This document shows positions 17,801 through 25,652 of a DNA stretch of 39,537 nucleotides, piece by piece. The position numbers and the translations under genes were made by a program. Numbering within the stretch: position 1 is the first letter of the stretch; every line of letters starts with the position of its first letter. This DNA comes from Flammeovirga pacifica. Its GTDB lineage: Bacteria; Bacteroidota; Bacteroidia; Cytophagales; Flammeovirgaceae. Location: assembly GCF_000807855.2 (NCBI RefSeq), contig NZ_JRYR02000003.1, positions 1-39,537 of the forward strand, given 5' to 3'. The notes beneath the pieces are model-generated. The model had not been told where the DNA came from and made no database searches. It saw only the letters and a program-made list of their open reading frames with translations.

Positions 17801-19573
17801 AGATGGTCTGTAGAAAGCCTTGAAGTAAAATGTTTGATTACTTTACAGTTACCTGTTGCTGATGCGGGTGATGATATTTATACCGAAGAAGGAGAAACAA
17901 TAGTATTGGACGGAAGTACTTCTTTTGATCCAAATGGCTTACCGTTAACGTATGAATGGATAGCTCCTGCTGGTATTATATTATTCAACTCTAACAGTTC
18001 GACACCAAGTTTTATTGCTCCTAATGTCACTGAGGAAACAGATTTTGATTTTCAATTAACAGTAAATAATGGTCAAGAAAGTTCATTGGTTGATACAGTA
18101 AAAGTAAGAGTGTTAAACAATGAATTACCTGATGAAATTTCAGTAACGATAAAGGCATCACCGAATACAACATATGGAGTAAATAACGTGGCTACAATGA
18201 TTTCGGAAGTACAAACAGCAATTGATGGTGTTGCGACTTATCAAGTAGCGATTGATGTGGAACCTAAAGCCAATCAAACAATAATGAGTGGAATAACTAG
18301 TGGAGATGCCACAACAAAATCATGGGGCGTAGGTGATGGCACAAATTCTACTCAGGATATTATGTTCAGAGAGAGTGATAATGTTGAATGGGTAAAGAGT
18401 ATTTCAACTATTCGTATTGTGAATTTCAATGCAAATGGTGGAAATTTATCTCTTTCAAATTTTAGTAACTTATACTTTAAGTCGGTAAATGTAGTGAATG
18501 GTCATGTAGATACTGATGCCGTTTCTTTGAAAGTGAATGGCAATCAAACAGACTTAGGTAGTCTACCTGATAGAAATACAAATATAGATTTAGAAGTTAC
18601 AACATCGATGGATTCAATTTCAAGTTTCAGTATAGGAACGGGGAGTAGTTCGGATCCTGTTTTAAACAAATGGCAAATTGAAGGTATAGATGTAAAGTTC
18701 AAGATGTTAGATGATATTCCAAGTCCAAATAATGAAAATGTTCAAATTAAAGCATTAGCAAATACTAATTATGGATTAAATAATGTGGTGACAATGGTTT
18801 CTGAAGTAGAAACAGCTTTTGATGGATTGGCAACTTATCAAGTTTCCATTGACGTAACACCAAAAAATGCAACTGCAATACAGAGTGGGTATTCAAGTGG
18901 AGATGCTACAACAAAATCATGGGGAATTGGTATAGGAGGAACAACTACGCATGACATCATGTTTAGTGGAAATGCAAATGAATGGGTAGAGAATATCGAT
19001 AATATTCAAATTGTCAATTTTAATGCAAATGGAGGACAACTTACTCAAAATGATATAATAGGAACCTCGTTTAAATCAATTACTGTTGTAAATGCTCATG
19101 TGAGTACTGATGCTGTTTCATTGAAAGTAAATAATGTAGTGACCGATTTAGGTTTCTTAATGGATCGAGTAACTGAAATTGATCTTGAAAATGAAACAGG
19201 AAGTGCTTCCATTCAACATTTTAGTATTGGTATTGGGCAAAGCCAAGATCAGAATTTAAACAAGTGGGTAGTAGAGACTATAGGTGTAAATGTATCTTTT
19301 GATCAAGATAGCAATGGAAGAAAGAATACAACAGTTGATGAAGTGAGGTCGGTAGTTTTTCCGAATCCTTCAAGTGGTTCATTTATCATTGATATAAAGA
19401 AGAAACAAGCGACAACTTATACGCTTTATTCAATAACAGGTGTCAAAGTGAAATCAGGAAGCTTTAACGGCAGTAAACAATTAGTGAATACAGAAGGAAT
19501 TCAACATGGCATTTATATGTTGGAAATAAACACTGCTGAAAATAGATTTCTACATAAATTGATTGTGAAATAA
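14864..19573 (+). CDS. T9SS-secreted multidomain parallel beta-helix enzyme (paralogue 2)
   Basis: This 1569-residue extracellular protein opens with a signal peptide (cleavage near SFA-TTY). Residues ~18-700 form a beta-helix catalytic region closely matching the protein at 1423 (shared NCVFMENN, HANFESRALLI, NNCSDAIR, WASKRGMSIEG). Then come a PKD/Ig-like domain (~709-796), an unrecognised module copy 1 (~804-994), a second PKD/Ig-like domain (~997-1086), module copies 2 (~1091-1282) and 3 (~1291-1479), and a type A T9SS sorting domain (~1497-1569: VFPNPSSGSF, GIYMLEI, HKLIVK). The T9SS signal places it on the cell surface or in the medium, where it could attack the intact polysaccharide. 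The added modules probably bind glycan or act as spacers. GH141-like activity is a guess; polysaccharide lyase is an alternative. Confidence 0.85.
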   Translation: MKRLLLLLFYFLSFSSFATTYYVSPEGDNTKDGRSEENAFKMVQFAIDAMNAGDTLIVMDGLYMSRTFKLKSDIVIKAQHPRKAVFSGLEKVNGNFEEHAPNIYKTSIDGNPKQVFFNNQPMSWASWPNVKWSQNWKEDKKWATATTGTGPGVLTSNQFNEINNLNLEEGYCFIRYGKGNSCYSRKIESFDGTILNWNDDNFYTSKYTGEDGWRGSAEALLSMDESHDWHPNKSKFFLAGDLDLLDAEREWFVENNTLYLYPINGVHPNDAQIFTQVVDYSINEEEPLSNITIEGVDFVGTSVKFGNALNSNIHFSDVHFSYIGGALLFIDRVESDKVDKPIFVKGTGISFEKCLFAGAQNTALSVEGGDILVENCVFMENNRHANFESRALLIDALGTYKVTKNTFFNNCSDAIRVTVDNNFIESATPEISYNNVFNGGKYNSDVSGIYMPLKSQKYVEVHHNWVHNMHGTSFRLDLVGKELSLHHNVFWASKRGMSIEGHGQFNIYNNTDLHNEVPSDLTRNVLDHAGSSDASNETNFPPINDWNVLNNLVEHFNDRVGPREKSFYTEQRDAGLVHNLRASTDIISVVDRGDIQGNLIGERRDIFVNGNLSNLNVIPTDPVIKNGESSNAQLVSENVTDLDSFRGAYALQGQGDEWITGSDWMPNSLGVLTSVASSESFAKDNYSTSYTPEFTVSELPFSTLNHHPVAVVGEDQLVQEGTLVTLDASMSTDVDIEDSLSYKWSAPEGIQLNDASLAQPRFIAPNVDGITSYIFSVVVNDGHVDSAPKNVIVEVENNPLIQEVNVEIKALQDHDYGINNIATMVSETQTGPDGLATYQIALDVIPTTGNGIKSGYSSGVATANSWGISTNSGETTDMMFVGEEQQFVESIENVRVINFSANGGMHTLADFQNLSISKIKIINAHSTNDLVKIKFDSFSYELGYFDDKTQSLKLEAITGKQPLLDFKLGTGTSYVDSLNRWSVESLEVKCLITLQLPVADAGDDIYTEEGETIVLDGSTSFDPNGLPLTYEWIAPAGIILFNSNSSTPSFIAPNVTEETDFDFQLTVNNGQESSLVDTVKVRVLNNELPDEISVTIKASPNTTYGVNNVATMISEVQTAIDGVATYQVAIDVEPKANQTIMSGITSGDATTKSWGVGDGTNSTQDIMFRESDNVEWVKSISTIRIVNFNANGGNLSLSNFSNLYFKSVNVVNGHVDTDAVSLKVNGNQTDLGSLPDRNTNIDLEVTTSMDSISSFSIGTGSSSDPVLNKWQIEGIDVKFKMLDDIPSPNNENVQIKALANTNYGLNNVVTMVSEVETAFDGLATYQVSIDVTPKNATAIQSGYSSGDATTKSWGIGIGGTTTHDIMFSGNANEWVENIDNIQIVNFNANGGQLTQNDIIGTSFKSITVVNAHVSTDAVSLKVNNVVTDLGFLMDRVTEIDLENETGSASIQHFSIGIGQSQDQNLNKWVVETIGVNVSFDQDSNGRKNTTVDEVRSVVFPNPSSGSFIIDIKKKQATTYTLYSITGVKVKSGSFNGSKQLVNTEGIQHGIYMLEINTAENRFLHKLIVK
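17273..17845 (+). repeat. Unrecognised ~190-residue module, copy 1 (residues ~804-994)
   Basis: It begins EVNVEIKAL and carries the shared blocks SETQTGPDGLATYQIALDV, SGVATANSWG, INFSANGG and NRWSVE. It is the most diverged of the three copies and lies between two PKD-like domains. Confidence 0.8.
18134..18709 (+). repeat. Unrecognised ~190-residue module, copy 2 (residues ~1091-1282)
   Basis: Shared blocks are SEVQTAIDGVATYQVAIDV, SGDATTKSWG, VNFNANGG, DAVSLKVNG, TDLG and NKWQIE. It is much closer to copy 3 than to copy 1, which suggests a later duplication. Confidence 0.8.
18734..19300 (+). repeat. Unrecognised ~190-residue module, copy 3 (residues ~1291-1479)
   Basis: Shared blocks are SEVETAFDGLATYQVSIDV, SGDATTKSWG, VNFNANGG, DAVSLKVNN, TDLG and NKWVVE. 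It follows copy 2 without a PKD-like domain in between and precedes the T9SS sorting domain. Confidence 0.8.
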
Positions 19574-19584
19574 AGTGTGTGTCA

Positions 19585-19618
19585 ATAGCTCAGGGCTTAA
19601 GTCTTGAGCTATATTTTT
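19585..19618 (+). terminator. Rho-independent terminator after beta-helix enzyme 2
   Basis: ATAGCTCA (19585-19592) pairs with TGAGCTAT (19605-19612), extended inward by GGGC/GTCT with G-U pairs, and is followed by ATTTTT. Confidence 0.8.
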
Positions 19619-19684
19619 ATGATTATTTTAATAATCGATTTGAGAAATAACATATGTAAGTCATTGATATTCAGCGTGTGTTTT

Positions 19685-19733
19685 TGCTTTATTCAATCAT
19701 AGTAATATAGCAAATGATAAAAAGAATAGAGCA
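19685..19733 (+). promoter_or_regulatory. Inverted half-site pair upstream of sulfatase 3
   Basis: TGCTTTATTC (19685-19694) and GAATAGAGCA (19724-19733) form an inverted pair with one mismatch, 29 bases apart. The flank GTTTTTGCTYTATTC is shared with 1271-1285 upstream of beta-helix enzyme 1. Both sites lie after a terminator and before a PUL gene, fitting a common regulator such as an HTCS. Confidence 0.4.
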
Positions 19734-19810
19734 TTACATCTCTTCCAATTTTGAAGAACTTAGCGTAGTTGAAATTTGAAATGATTATTACATAATTTAA
19801 GCTTACAGAT

Positions 19811-21325
19811 ATGAAAATAGTATATATCTATATTTTATTTACGCTATTTGTTATAACAAACACATCACATGCTCAGAAGATAGAAAATAGCCATCCAAAT
19901 ATTATTTTTGTGATGACAGATGATCAAGGAATGGGTGATTTATCTTGTATGGGAAATACTATTTTGAAGACACCGCATTTAGATAGTTTCTATGCTAAAT
20001 CAACTCGATTTACCAATTTCCAAGTGAGCCCTACATGTGCACCTACACGCTCTGCTTTGATGAGTGGTAGAAGACCATTCGAGGTAGGGGTAAGCCACAC
20101 TATTCTACAAAGAGAAAGAATGGCATTGAATGTCGTGACATTTCCACAAGCACTTCAAAAGGCAGGGTATACAACAGGTCTATTCGGAAAATGGCATTTG
20201 GGTGACGAAGAAGCATATCTGCCTCAAAATAGAGGTTTTGATGAAGTACTTATGCATGGAGCAGGTGGAATTGGACAAGAAATTTATGGTGACTTTCCAG
20301 CAAATTCTGAAAATACATACTTCGATAATGTTTTACTTCACAATAATACAATTGTAAAAACGAAAGGATTTTGTACTGACATTTTTTTTGAATCTGCTTT
20401 ATCATGGATCAAGAAACAAGAAGAGTCCAATGAACCTTATTTCTGTTATTTAGCGCTCAATGCTCCTCATGGCCCTTTTATCGCTCCAGAGAAATATAAA
20501 AAAAGATTTATTGAAGAAGGTTATGATGATAAAACAGCTGGAAGATATGGTATGATTGAAAACATCGATGACAATTTCGGTGTACTCATGGAGAAACTTA
20601 ATGATTGGAATGCACTAGAAAATACACTTGTTATTTTTATGACCGACAATGGCATGAGTATGCCTAAAATTAAGAAAGATGGGAAGAAAATATCGCCTTT
20701 TAATGCTGGTATGAAAGGTCTGAAAAATACTCCTTGGGAAGGCGGAACTCACGTTCCTGCTTTTTGGTATTGGAAAGGTAAATTAAACGAAGGAGAAGAT
20801 ATTAGTGCATTAACTGCCCATGTCGATATTTATAAAACTTTTTGCGAATTAGCAGGAGCAGACATCCCGGAAAGTAAATTACCTCCTAAAGGACGATCAT
20901 TGGTGACATTATTGGGAAATCCAAAAGCAAAGTGGGACGATAGAGAAATGTTTATTCATAAAGGAAGATGGGATGATAATTGGAAAAACCTGAAAACTAG
21001 AGAAGAGAATAAATATATTGGAGCATCTATCCGTACAAATGAATGGCGTTTGGTATTTGCTGAAGGAGAAGAAAAGCCACATTTATCAGCAATAACTAAA
21101 GATATAGGGGAAAACATCAATTTAGCCTCAAAATACCCTGAGGTGGTGGAAAAATTGAAGGAAAGTTATAGTAAGTGGTGGGCTACTTTAGACCCTTTAT
21201 TGGTCAATAAAAACTTACCAAAGGTAGAACCTAAAGATCAGCCTTTTAATAAAAGGTATTATAAACAAAAAGAAGAAAAAGGAATCCCAGAGTGGGCTCC
21301 AGATTATCAGAAGGAAGCACAATAA
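19811..21325 (+). CDS. S1-family sulfatase 3 (Cys-type, CAPTR motif)
   Basis: The product is a 504-residue exported sulfatase with a signal peptide (cleavage near SHA-QKI). Metal-binding Asp residues are in TDDQG (37-38). The formylglycine motif is CAPTRSALMSG (Cys76), with Thr in place of the more common Ser, a variant accepted by maturases. GKWHLGD carries the Lys/His pair, and MTDNGMSMP the Asp-Asn pair. GMKGLKNTPWEGGTHVP is the usual substrate-side loop. RRPFEVGVSHTILQRERM resembles a block seen in a distinct arylsulfatase group. It has its own leader with candidate operator half-sites and a downstream hairpin, so it is probably a single-gene unit. Sulfate position and sugar are unknown. 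Confidence 0.92.
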   Translation: MKIVYIYILFTLFVITNTSHAQKIENSHPNIIFVMTDDQGMGDLSCMGNTILKTPHLDSFYAKSTRFTNFQVSPTCAPTRSALMSGRRPFEVGVSHTILQRERMALNVVTFPQALQKAGYTTGLFGKWHLGDEEAYLPQNRGFDEVLMHGAGGIGQEIYGDFPANSENTYFDNVLLHNNTIVKTKGFCTDIFFESALSWIKKQEESNEPYFCYLALNAPHGPFIAPEKYKKRFIEEGYDDKTAGRYGMIENIDDNFGVLMEKLNDWNALENTLVIFMTDNGMSMPKIKKDGKKISPFNAGMKGLKNTPWEGGTHVPAFWYWKGKLNEGEDISALTAHVDIYKTFCELAGADIPESKLPPKGRSLVTLLGNPKAKWDDREMFIHKGRWDDNWKNLKTREENKYIGASIRTNEWRLVFAEGEEKPHLSAITKDIGENINLASKYPEVVEKLKESYSKWWATLDPLLVNKNLPKVEPKDQPFNKRYYKQKEEKGIPEWAPDYQKEAQ

Positions 21326-21349
21326 TTCTGAATTAATTTTAATGGTATT

Positions 21350-21397
21350 TTCCATGATGAATTATTAATATAATTATAGTTCATCATGGAATATTTT
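21350..21397 (+). terminator. Hairpin terminator candidate after sulfatase 3
   Basis: TTCCATGATGAA (21350-21361) pairs perfectly with TTCATCATGGAA (21380-21391) around an AT-rich 18-base loop, followed by TATTTT. The T-rich tail is weak but the position fits termination. Confidence 0.6.
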
Positions 21398-21407
21398 AGT
21401 ATCTAGT

Positions 21408-21437
21408 GAAGTTTTTTTGTATTATTATAAAAACTTC
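21408..21437 (+). other. AT-rich inverted repeat upstream of HTCS1
   Basis: GAAGTTTTT (21408-21416) is the inverted copy of AAAAACTTC (21429-21437), with a 12-base spacer, 28 bases before the HTCS1 start. It could be an operator or a leader hairpin, or chance in AT-rich DNA. Confidence 0.3.
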
Positions 21438-21465
21438 TAGCACACTCTCAGCTATTTAATTACCT

Positions 21466-24400
21466 ATGATGAAATGTCTCTCTTTTATAATTACCTTTTT
21501 TGCAGGATTACAATTAGTATCAGCCATAGATATCCATCCAAATTTTGTTAGGATTGAGAAATTTGTCAATGAACAAGGGCTTTATCAAAATACCGTTAAT
21601 GCCATAGCTACGGATAAGAATAATCTTATCTGGTTAGGTACCCCTAATGGTTTGATCAAGCATGATGGTTATTCTTTTGAATATTTTTATCATCACGAAA
21701 GTGATAGTAATTCAATCCCTAACAATCACATTACTCATATTCAGAAAGATGTAAATGGAGATTTGTGGATCATTACTAAAGGTGGATTATGTTTATACAA
21801 AACAGATGAAGAAAGATTTATTACTCCTAAAACTGATTTTGGTGTTCCTTTTTTTATCAAAGAAGATTCAGAGAAAAATATATGGGTGGCTAGCAAAAAT
21901 AAATTATACATATTTCAACCATCAAATCAAGAAAATTTCAAAAATATTGGTTTCGTTAATTATAAAAAATATACTGATAGGAGAAGGATTAATGATCTGG
22001 TCTTTATTTCTAACTCTGAATTTATAGTGACCACGAATTCTTCTTTGTATAGAGGCAAATATCAACTGAATAATATCAAAGAATTACATATGACATCAAT
22101 GTCATTATCCAAGGAAAATATTGGGGTGATTACCTCTATTTTGAAAACAGAAAATTCTTTATGGATTGGAACGAATAAGGGCATTTACCAAACTTTTTAT
22201 GAAGGGGAAAAACTCACAATTGTGAAATCATTTTTTGCTTCTGACGAATCAGATTATGCCTTAAATATCACCTCTTTATTTAAAGATCAGAACAATAATA
22301 TTTGGATAGGTTCATTGAAAAAAGGAGTCTATAGATATAATCGTAAAACAGCTTCTTTTACCTCATTTAAGGATAACTCAAATCATAAATATGGACTCTC
22401 AAGTAATTATATTCAGTGCATTCATGAAGATCAATTTGGTGTGATGTGGATTGGAACAAAAAAGGGAGGAGTAAATAAGATAGATACACACCAAAAGCCT
22501 TTTTATAATTTTTCTTTATCAAACAAATTAGTAACAAGTATTGCCCAAAATAAAAATGGTGAAGTGTGGCTCTCTTGTTTAGGTAAGGATATAATGAAAA
22601 CGAATACCTCTTTAGTTTTAGAAGAAGATAAAAATTCACAATTTAAAGAAGTGAGTGATGAGTTAAAGTTGTTGAATAGATATTGGATATTAAAATTATA
22701 CGAAGATTCGAAAAATCACCTTTGGATAGGAGCAAAAAAGGGGAGATCGTATATATATGATATTAAGAAAGATCGTTTGGAAAGAGTTTTATTAGAAGTA
22801 AATAATGATACAATTTCTCCATTTTCAAATAGTATTTTCTATGAGTTGGGGGAAGATAAGATATTAATTGCAGGTCAGAGAGTTTTTATACTTGATAACC
22901 CTTATCAGGACATCTTTCAGAAGAAAATAGTAAAGGTAGAAAAAGACCTTTTTGAGATAGGATCAAACCATAAAGTAAATGATTTTTATAAAGATCAGCA
23001 GGGAAATTTTTGGTTTGCTACAACAAATGGTTTGTTCTTACTTCAACAAGAAAATAATGAGTTTGGGGTAAAAGCACATTATACTACTCAAGCTAAAAAT
23101 GAAAAATTACAACTTTCTCACAATAACATTTCATCTCTTTATTTTAGTGATAAGCAGACTTTGTGGTTAACAACTCTTGGTGGAGGAATAATGAGACTTA
23201 CATTAGACGAACACTATGAGTGCAGTGAATTAAAAACATATAAAACAGGAGATGGATTGTCAAGTAATATCGTCTACGGTATGATGGAAGATGATGAGAA
23301 GAACCTGTGGATGAGTACTTATATGGGTATCAGTAAGTTAGTTCCAAAGACAGAAAGGTTTATTGTATTTGATAAAAATGATGGATTGTCCAATTTCACT
23401 TTTATAGAATCAGCTTATCTTAAAACTGCTGAAGGAAAAATGTTGATGGGCGGAGCAAAAGGATTAACCATCTTCGATCCAGAAAAAATAAAAAAGAATA
23501 CTATCCTTCCGGAAATCATATTGTCAGGATTGAAAATCAATCATAATAGCATTAAAGTTGGAGAAAAATATGATGATGAAATTTTATTAAATGAGTCTAT
23601 TGCTACAACAGATAAAATTGTACTGAATAGTGATCAAAAAAATCTATCTCTAGATATTATTGTACAACATTCCTCGACACCTCAAAAGAATAGATTGAAA
23701 TATAAGTTAGAGGGGATTAATGATAGTTGGGTGAATGTAGCTCATGGAAAGACTACAATAACATATACTAATTTAGATGCGGGTACTTATACTTTATACT
23801 ATCAAGGAGTAAACCTAGACGGTATTTGGTCTGATGAAGTTAAGGAATTAAAGATTGTCGTATTAGCACCATGGTATTTGAGGTGGTGGAGCATTTTATT
23901 ATTTGGAGTCGTAATTACTACAATCATTTATCTATTAATTGATTATTTAATCTATAATAATAAGTTAAAAGAAAGATTACAATATGAGCAAAAAGACAAA
24001 GAAAGAGTAGAGGAGATTCATCAATCTCGATTGCAATTTTTTACCAATATTTCTCATGATTTTAAAACTCCACTTTCTCTAATCATTGGACCATTAGAAA
24101 AGATTGCGGAGAATCATAATCTTCCGGAAGATCAGAAATACCTAAAAATTATCAATAATAATATTGCAAGGTTACAGAATCTAATTGAGCAACTTATTTC
24201 ATACAGAAAAGCTGAAACGGGGCATTTAGAACTTAAAATTACGGAAACCACTTTAGGTGATTTTATCTATCCGTTATTAGACTCTTTTGAAGCCCACGCA
24301 AAACATACAAATTTTAATTTTTTCCATAAGGTAAATTATCCTAATCGAAACATTAAAATTGATTTAGTAAAAACAGAAAGGATAATCATGAATCTATTTT

Positions 24401-25590
24401 CAAATGCCATAAGATTTATAGATGATGATGGAGAAATTAATGTAGAAGCGGGTTTTGAGGAAGTAGATAATATCGAATGTGTCTTTTTTAAAGTAAGTGA
24501 TACAGGTTGTGGGATTCCTCCAGAAAAAATGGAAGCAATCTTTGATAGATTTTATCATGGAATAGACAGTAGAGGCGAGTGGAGTGGTACTGGCATTGGT
24601 TTAGCACTAAGTAAATCGCTAATTGATTTAATGAAAGGAAAAATTCAAGTAGAAAGTACCCCTTTTGATAAGACTGTTTTTAAAATTACTATTCCAACCG
24701 GAACAGCACTAGAAGTAAATCATGTACCTTCTGAAAAATCGATTAAATACAGAAAGATCGTCACAGATTGGCTCCCCGATGAGGTGGAGTTGAATACACC
24801 TCAAGGAGATAATAATTTGTTGCCAAAACTTTTGATTGTTGATGATGAACAAGATATACTTACGTTCTTACAAGAGTCATTTAAAAATAAATATGAAATA
24901 TTTTTAGCATCAGATGGTTTAGAAGCGTACAAAAAATTAAAGGATATATCACCTCAGTTAGTGATTAGCGACGTTATGATGCCTGATATGGACGGCTATG
25001 AATTATGTGATAAGATTAAATCAGATTCAGATACAAGTCATATTCCAGTAATATTATTGACTGCTTTAGATCAAAATTCTCAGAAAATAGATGGAATTGA
25101 AGTAGGTGCGGATGATTATATAACAAAACCATTTTCGATAAAACACCTTGAGATTAGAGTCCATAAACTTCTTGAAAATAAAAAACATATTTTAGAGTAT
25201 TTCTCAAAAAATAGTAGCATTCCAGAAGATACACTTGAGATGTCGATTAGAGACCGTAAGTTTCTTGAAAATACGGTAAATGTAATTGAGAAAAACATGT
25301 CAAACTCTGCTTTTGGTGTAGAAGAACTAGCAAGAGAATTGGGGATGAGTACTTCTCATTTTTATAGAAAACTCAAAAAAATAACAGGGCAATCACCTAA
25401 TGTTTATCTTCGAAATTTTAGATTAAGAAAAGCGGCTAATTTGTTAACTGCAGATAATGAAATGAGTGCTGTTGAGGTGATGGAGCAAATAGGGATAGAA
25501 TCACCTTCTTATTACTCTACGTCATTTAAAAAATTACATGGTGTAAGACCATCAGATTTTGTGAGAAAAATGAAAGTTTCAAAAGAATGA
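21466..25590 (+). CDS. Hybrid two-component system sensor/regulator 1 (HTCS)
   Basis: One 1374-residue chain senses a periplasmic glycan and regulates PUL transcription. After a signal/TM segment (to ~20), about 11 Reg_prop-type WxG/T blades (e.g. LIWLGTPNGL, NIWIGSLKKG, LWMSTYMG) form two seven-bladed-type propellers. A Y_Y_Y domain follows (~725-803) and a TM helix (~807-830). The kinase has an H-box SHDFKTPLSLI with His864, then N-box NLFSNAIRF, DTGCGIP and GTGIGLALS. The receiver (~1120-1235) has acidic DDE from Asp1126 and phosphoacceptor Asp1169 (SDVMMPDMDG). An AraC-type HTH ends it (~1285-1374, LARELGMSTSHFYRKLKKITG). The start has two consecutive ATGs (21466, 21469). ARH-like lipoprotein follows after 62 bases. 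It probably controls the first half of the locus; that is an inference. Confidence 0.94.
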   Translation: MMKCLSFIITFFAGLQLVSAIDIHPNFVRIEKFVNEQGLYQNTVNAIATDKNNLIWLGTPNGLIKHDGYSFEYFYHHESDSNSIPNNHITHIQKDVNGDLWIITKGGLCLYKTDEERFITPKTDFGVPFFIKEDSEKNIWVASKNKLYIFQPSNQENFKNIGFVNYKKYTDRRRINDLVFISNSEFIVTTNSSLYRGKYQLNNIKELHMTSMSLSKENIGVITSILKTENSLWIGTNKGIYQTFYEGEKLTIVKSFFASDESDYALNITSLFKDQNNNIWIGSLKKGVYRYNRKTASFTSFKDNSNHKYGLSSNYIQCIHEDQFGVMWIGTKKGGVNKIDTHQKPFYNFSLSNKLVTSIAQNKNGEVWLSCLGKDIMKTNTSLVLEEDKNSQFKEVSDELKLLNRYWILKLYEDSKNHLWIGAKKGRSYIYDIKKDRLERVLLEVNNDTISPFSNSIFYELGEDKILIAGQRVFILDNPYQDIFQKKIVKVEKDLFEIGSNHKVNDFYKDQQGNFWFATTNGLFLLQQENNEFGVKAHYTTQAKNEKLQLSHNNISSLYFSDKQTLWLTTLGGGIMRLTLDEHYECSELKTYKTGDGLSSNIVYGMMEDDEKNLWMSTYMGISKLVPKTERFIVFDKNDGLSNFTFIESAYLKTAEGKMLMGGAKGLTIFDPEKIKKNTILPEIILSGLKINHNSIKVGEKYDDEILLNESIATTDKIVLNSDQKNLSLDIIVQHSSTPQKNRLKYKLEGINDSWVNVAHGKTTITYTNLDAGTYTLYYQGVNLDGIWSDEVKELKIVVLAPWYLRWWSILLFGVVITTIIYLLIDYLIYNNKLKERLQYEQKDKERVEEIHQSRLQFFTNISHDFKTPLSLIIGPLEKIAENHNLPEDQKYLKIINNNIARLQNLIEQLISYRKAETGHLELKITETTLGDFIYPLLDSFEAHAKHTNFNFFHKVNYPNRNIKIDLVKTERIIMNLFSNAIRFIDDDGEINVEAGFEEVDNIECVFFKVSDTGCGIPPEKMEAIFDRFYHGIDSRGEWSGTGIGLALSKSLIDLMKGKIQVESTPFDKTVFKITIPTGTALEVNHVPSEKSIKYRKIVTDWLPDEVELNTPQGDNNLLPKLLIVDDEQDILTFLQESFKNKYEIFLASDGLEAYKKLKDISPQLVISDVMMPDMDGYELCDKIKSDSDTSHIPVILLTALDQNSQKIDGIEVGADDYITKPFSIKHLEIRVHKLLENKKHILEYFSKNSSIPEDTLEMSIRDRKFLENTVNVIEKNMSNSAFGVEELARELGMSTSHFYRKLKKITGQSPNVYLRNFRLRKAANLLTADNEMSAVEVMEQIGIESPSYYSTSFKKLHGVRPSDFVRKMKVSKE

Positions 25591-25652
25591 TATTCAATAA
25601 AAAAAATTAATTCTAATTTCAACCCAATAAATTAAACTAACCCACAATTGAA

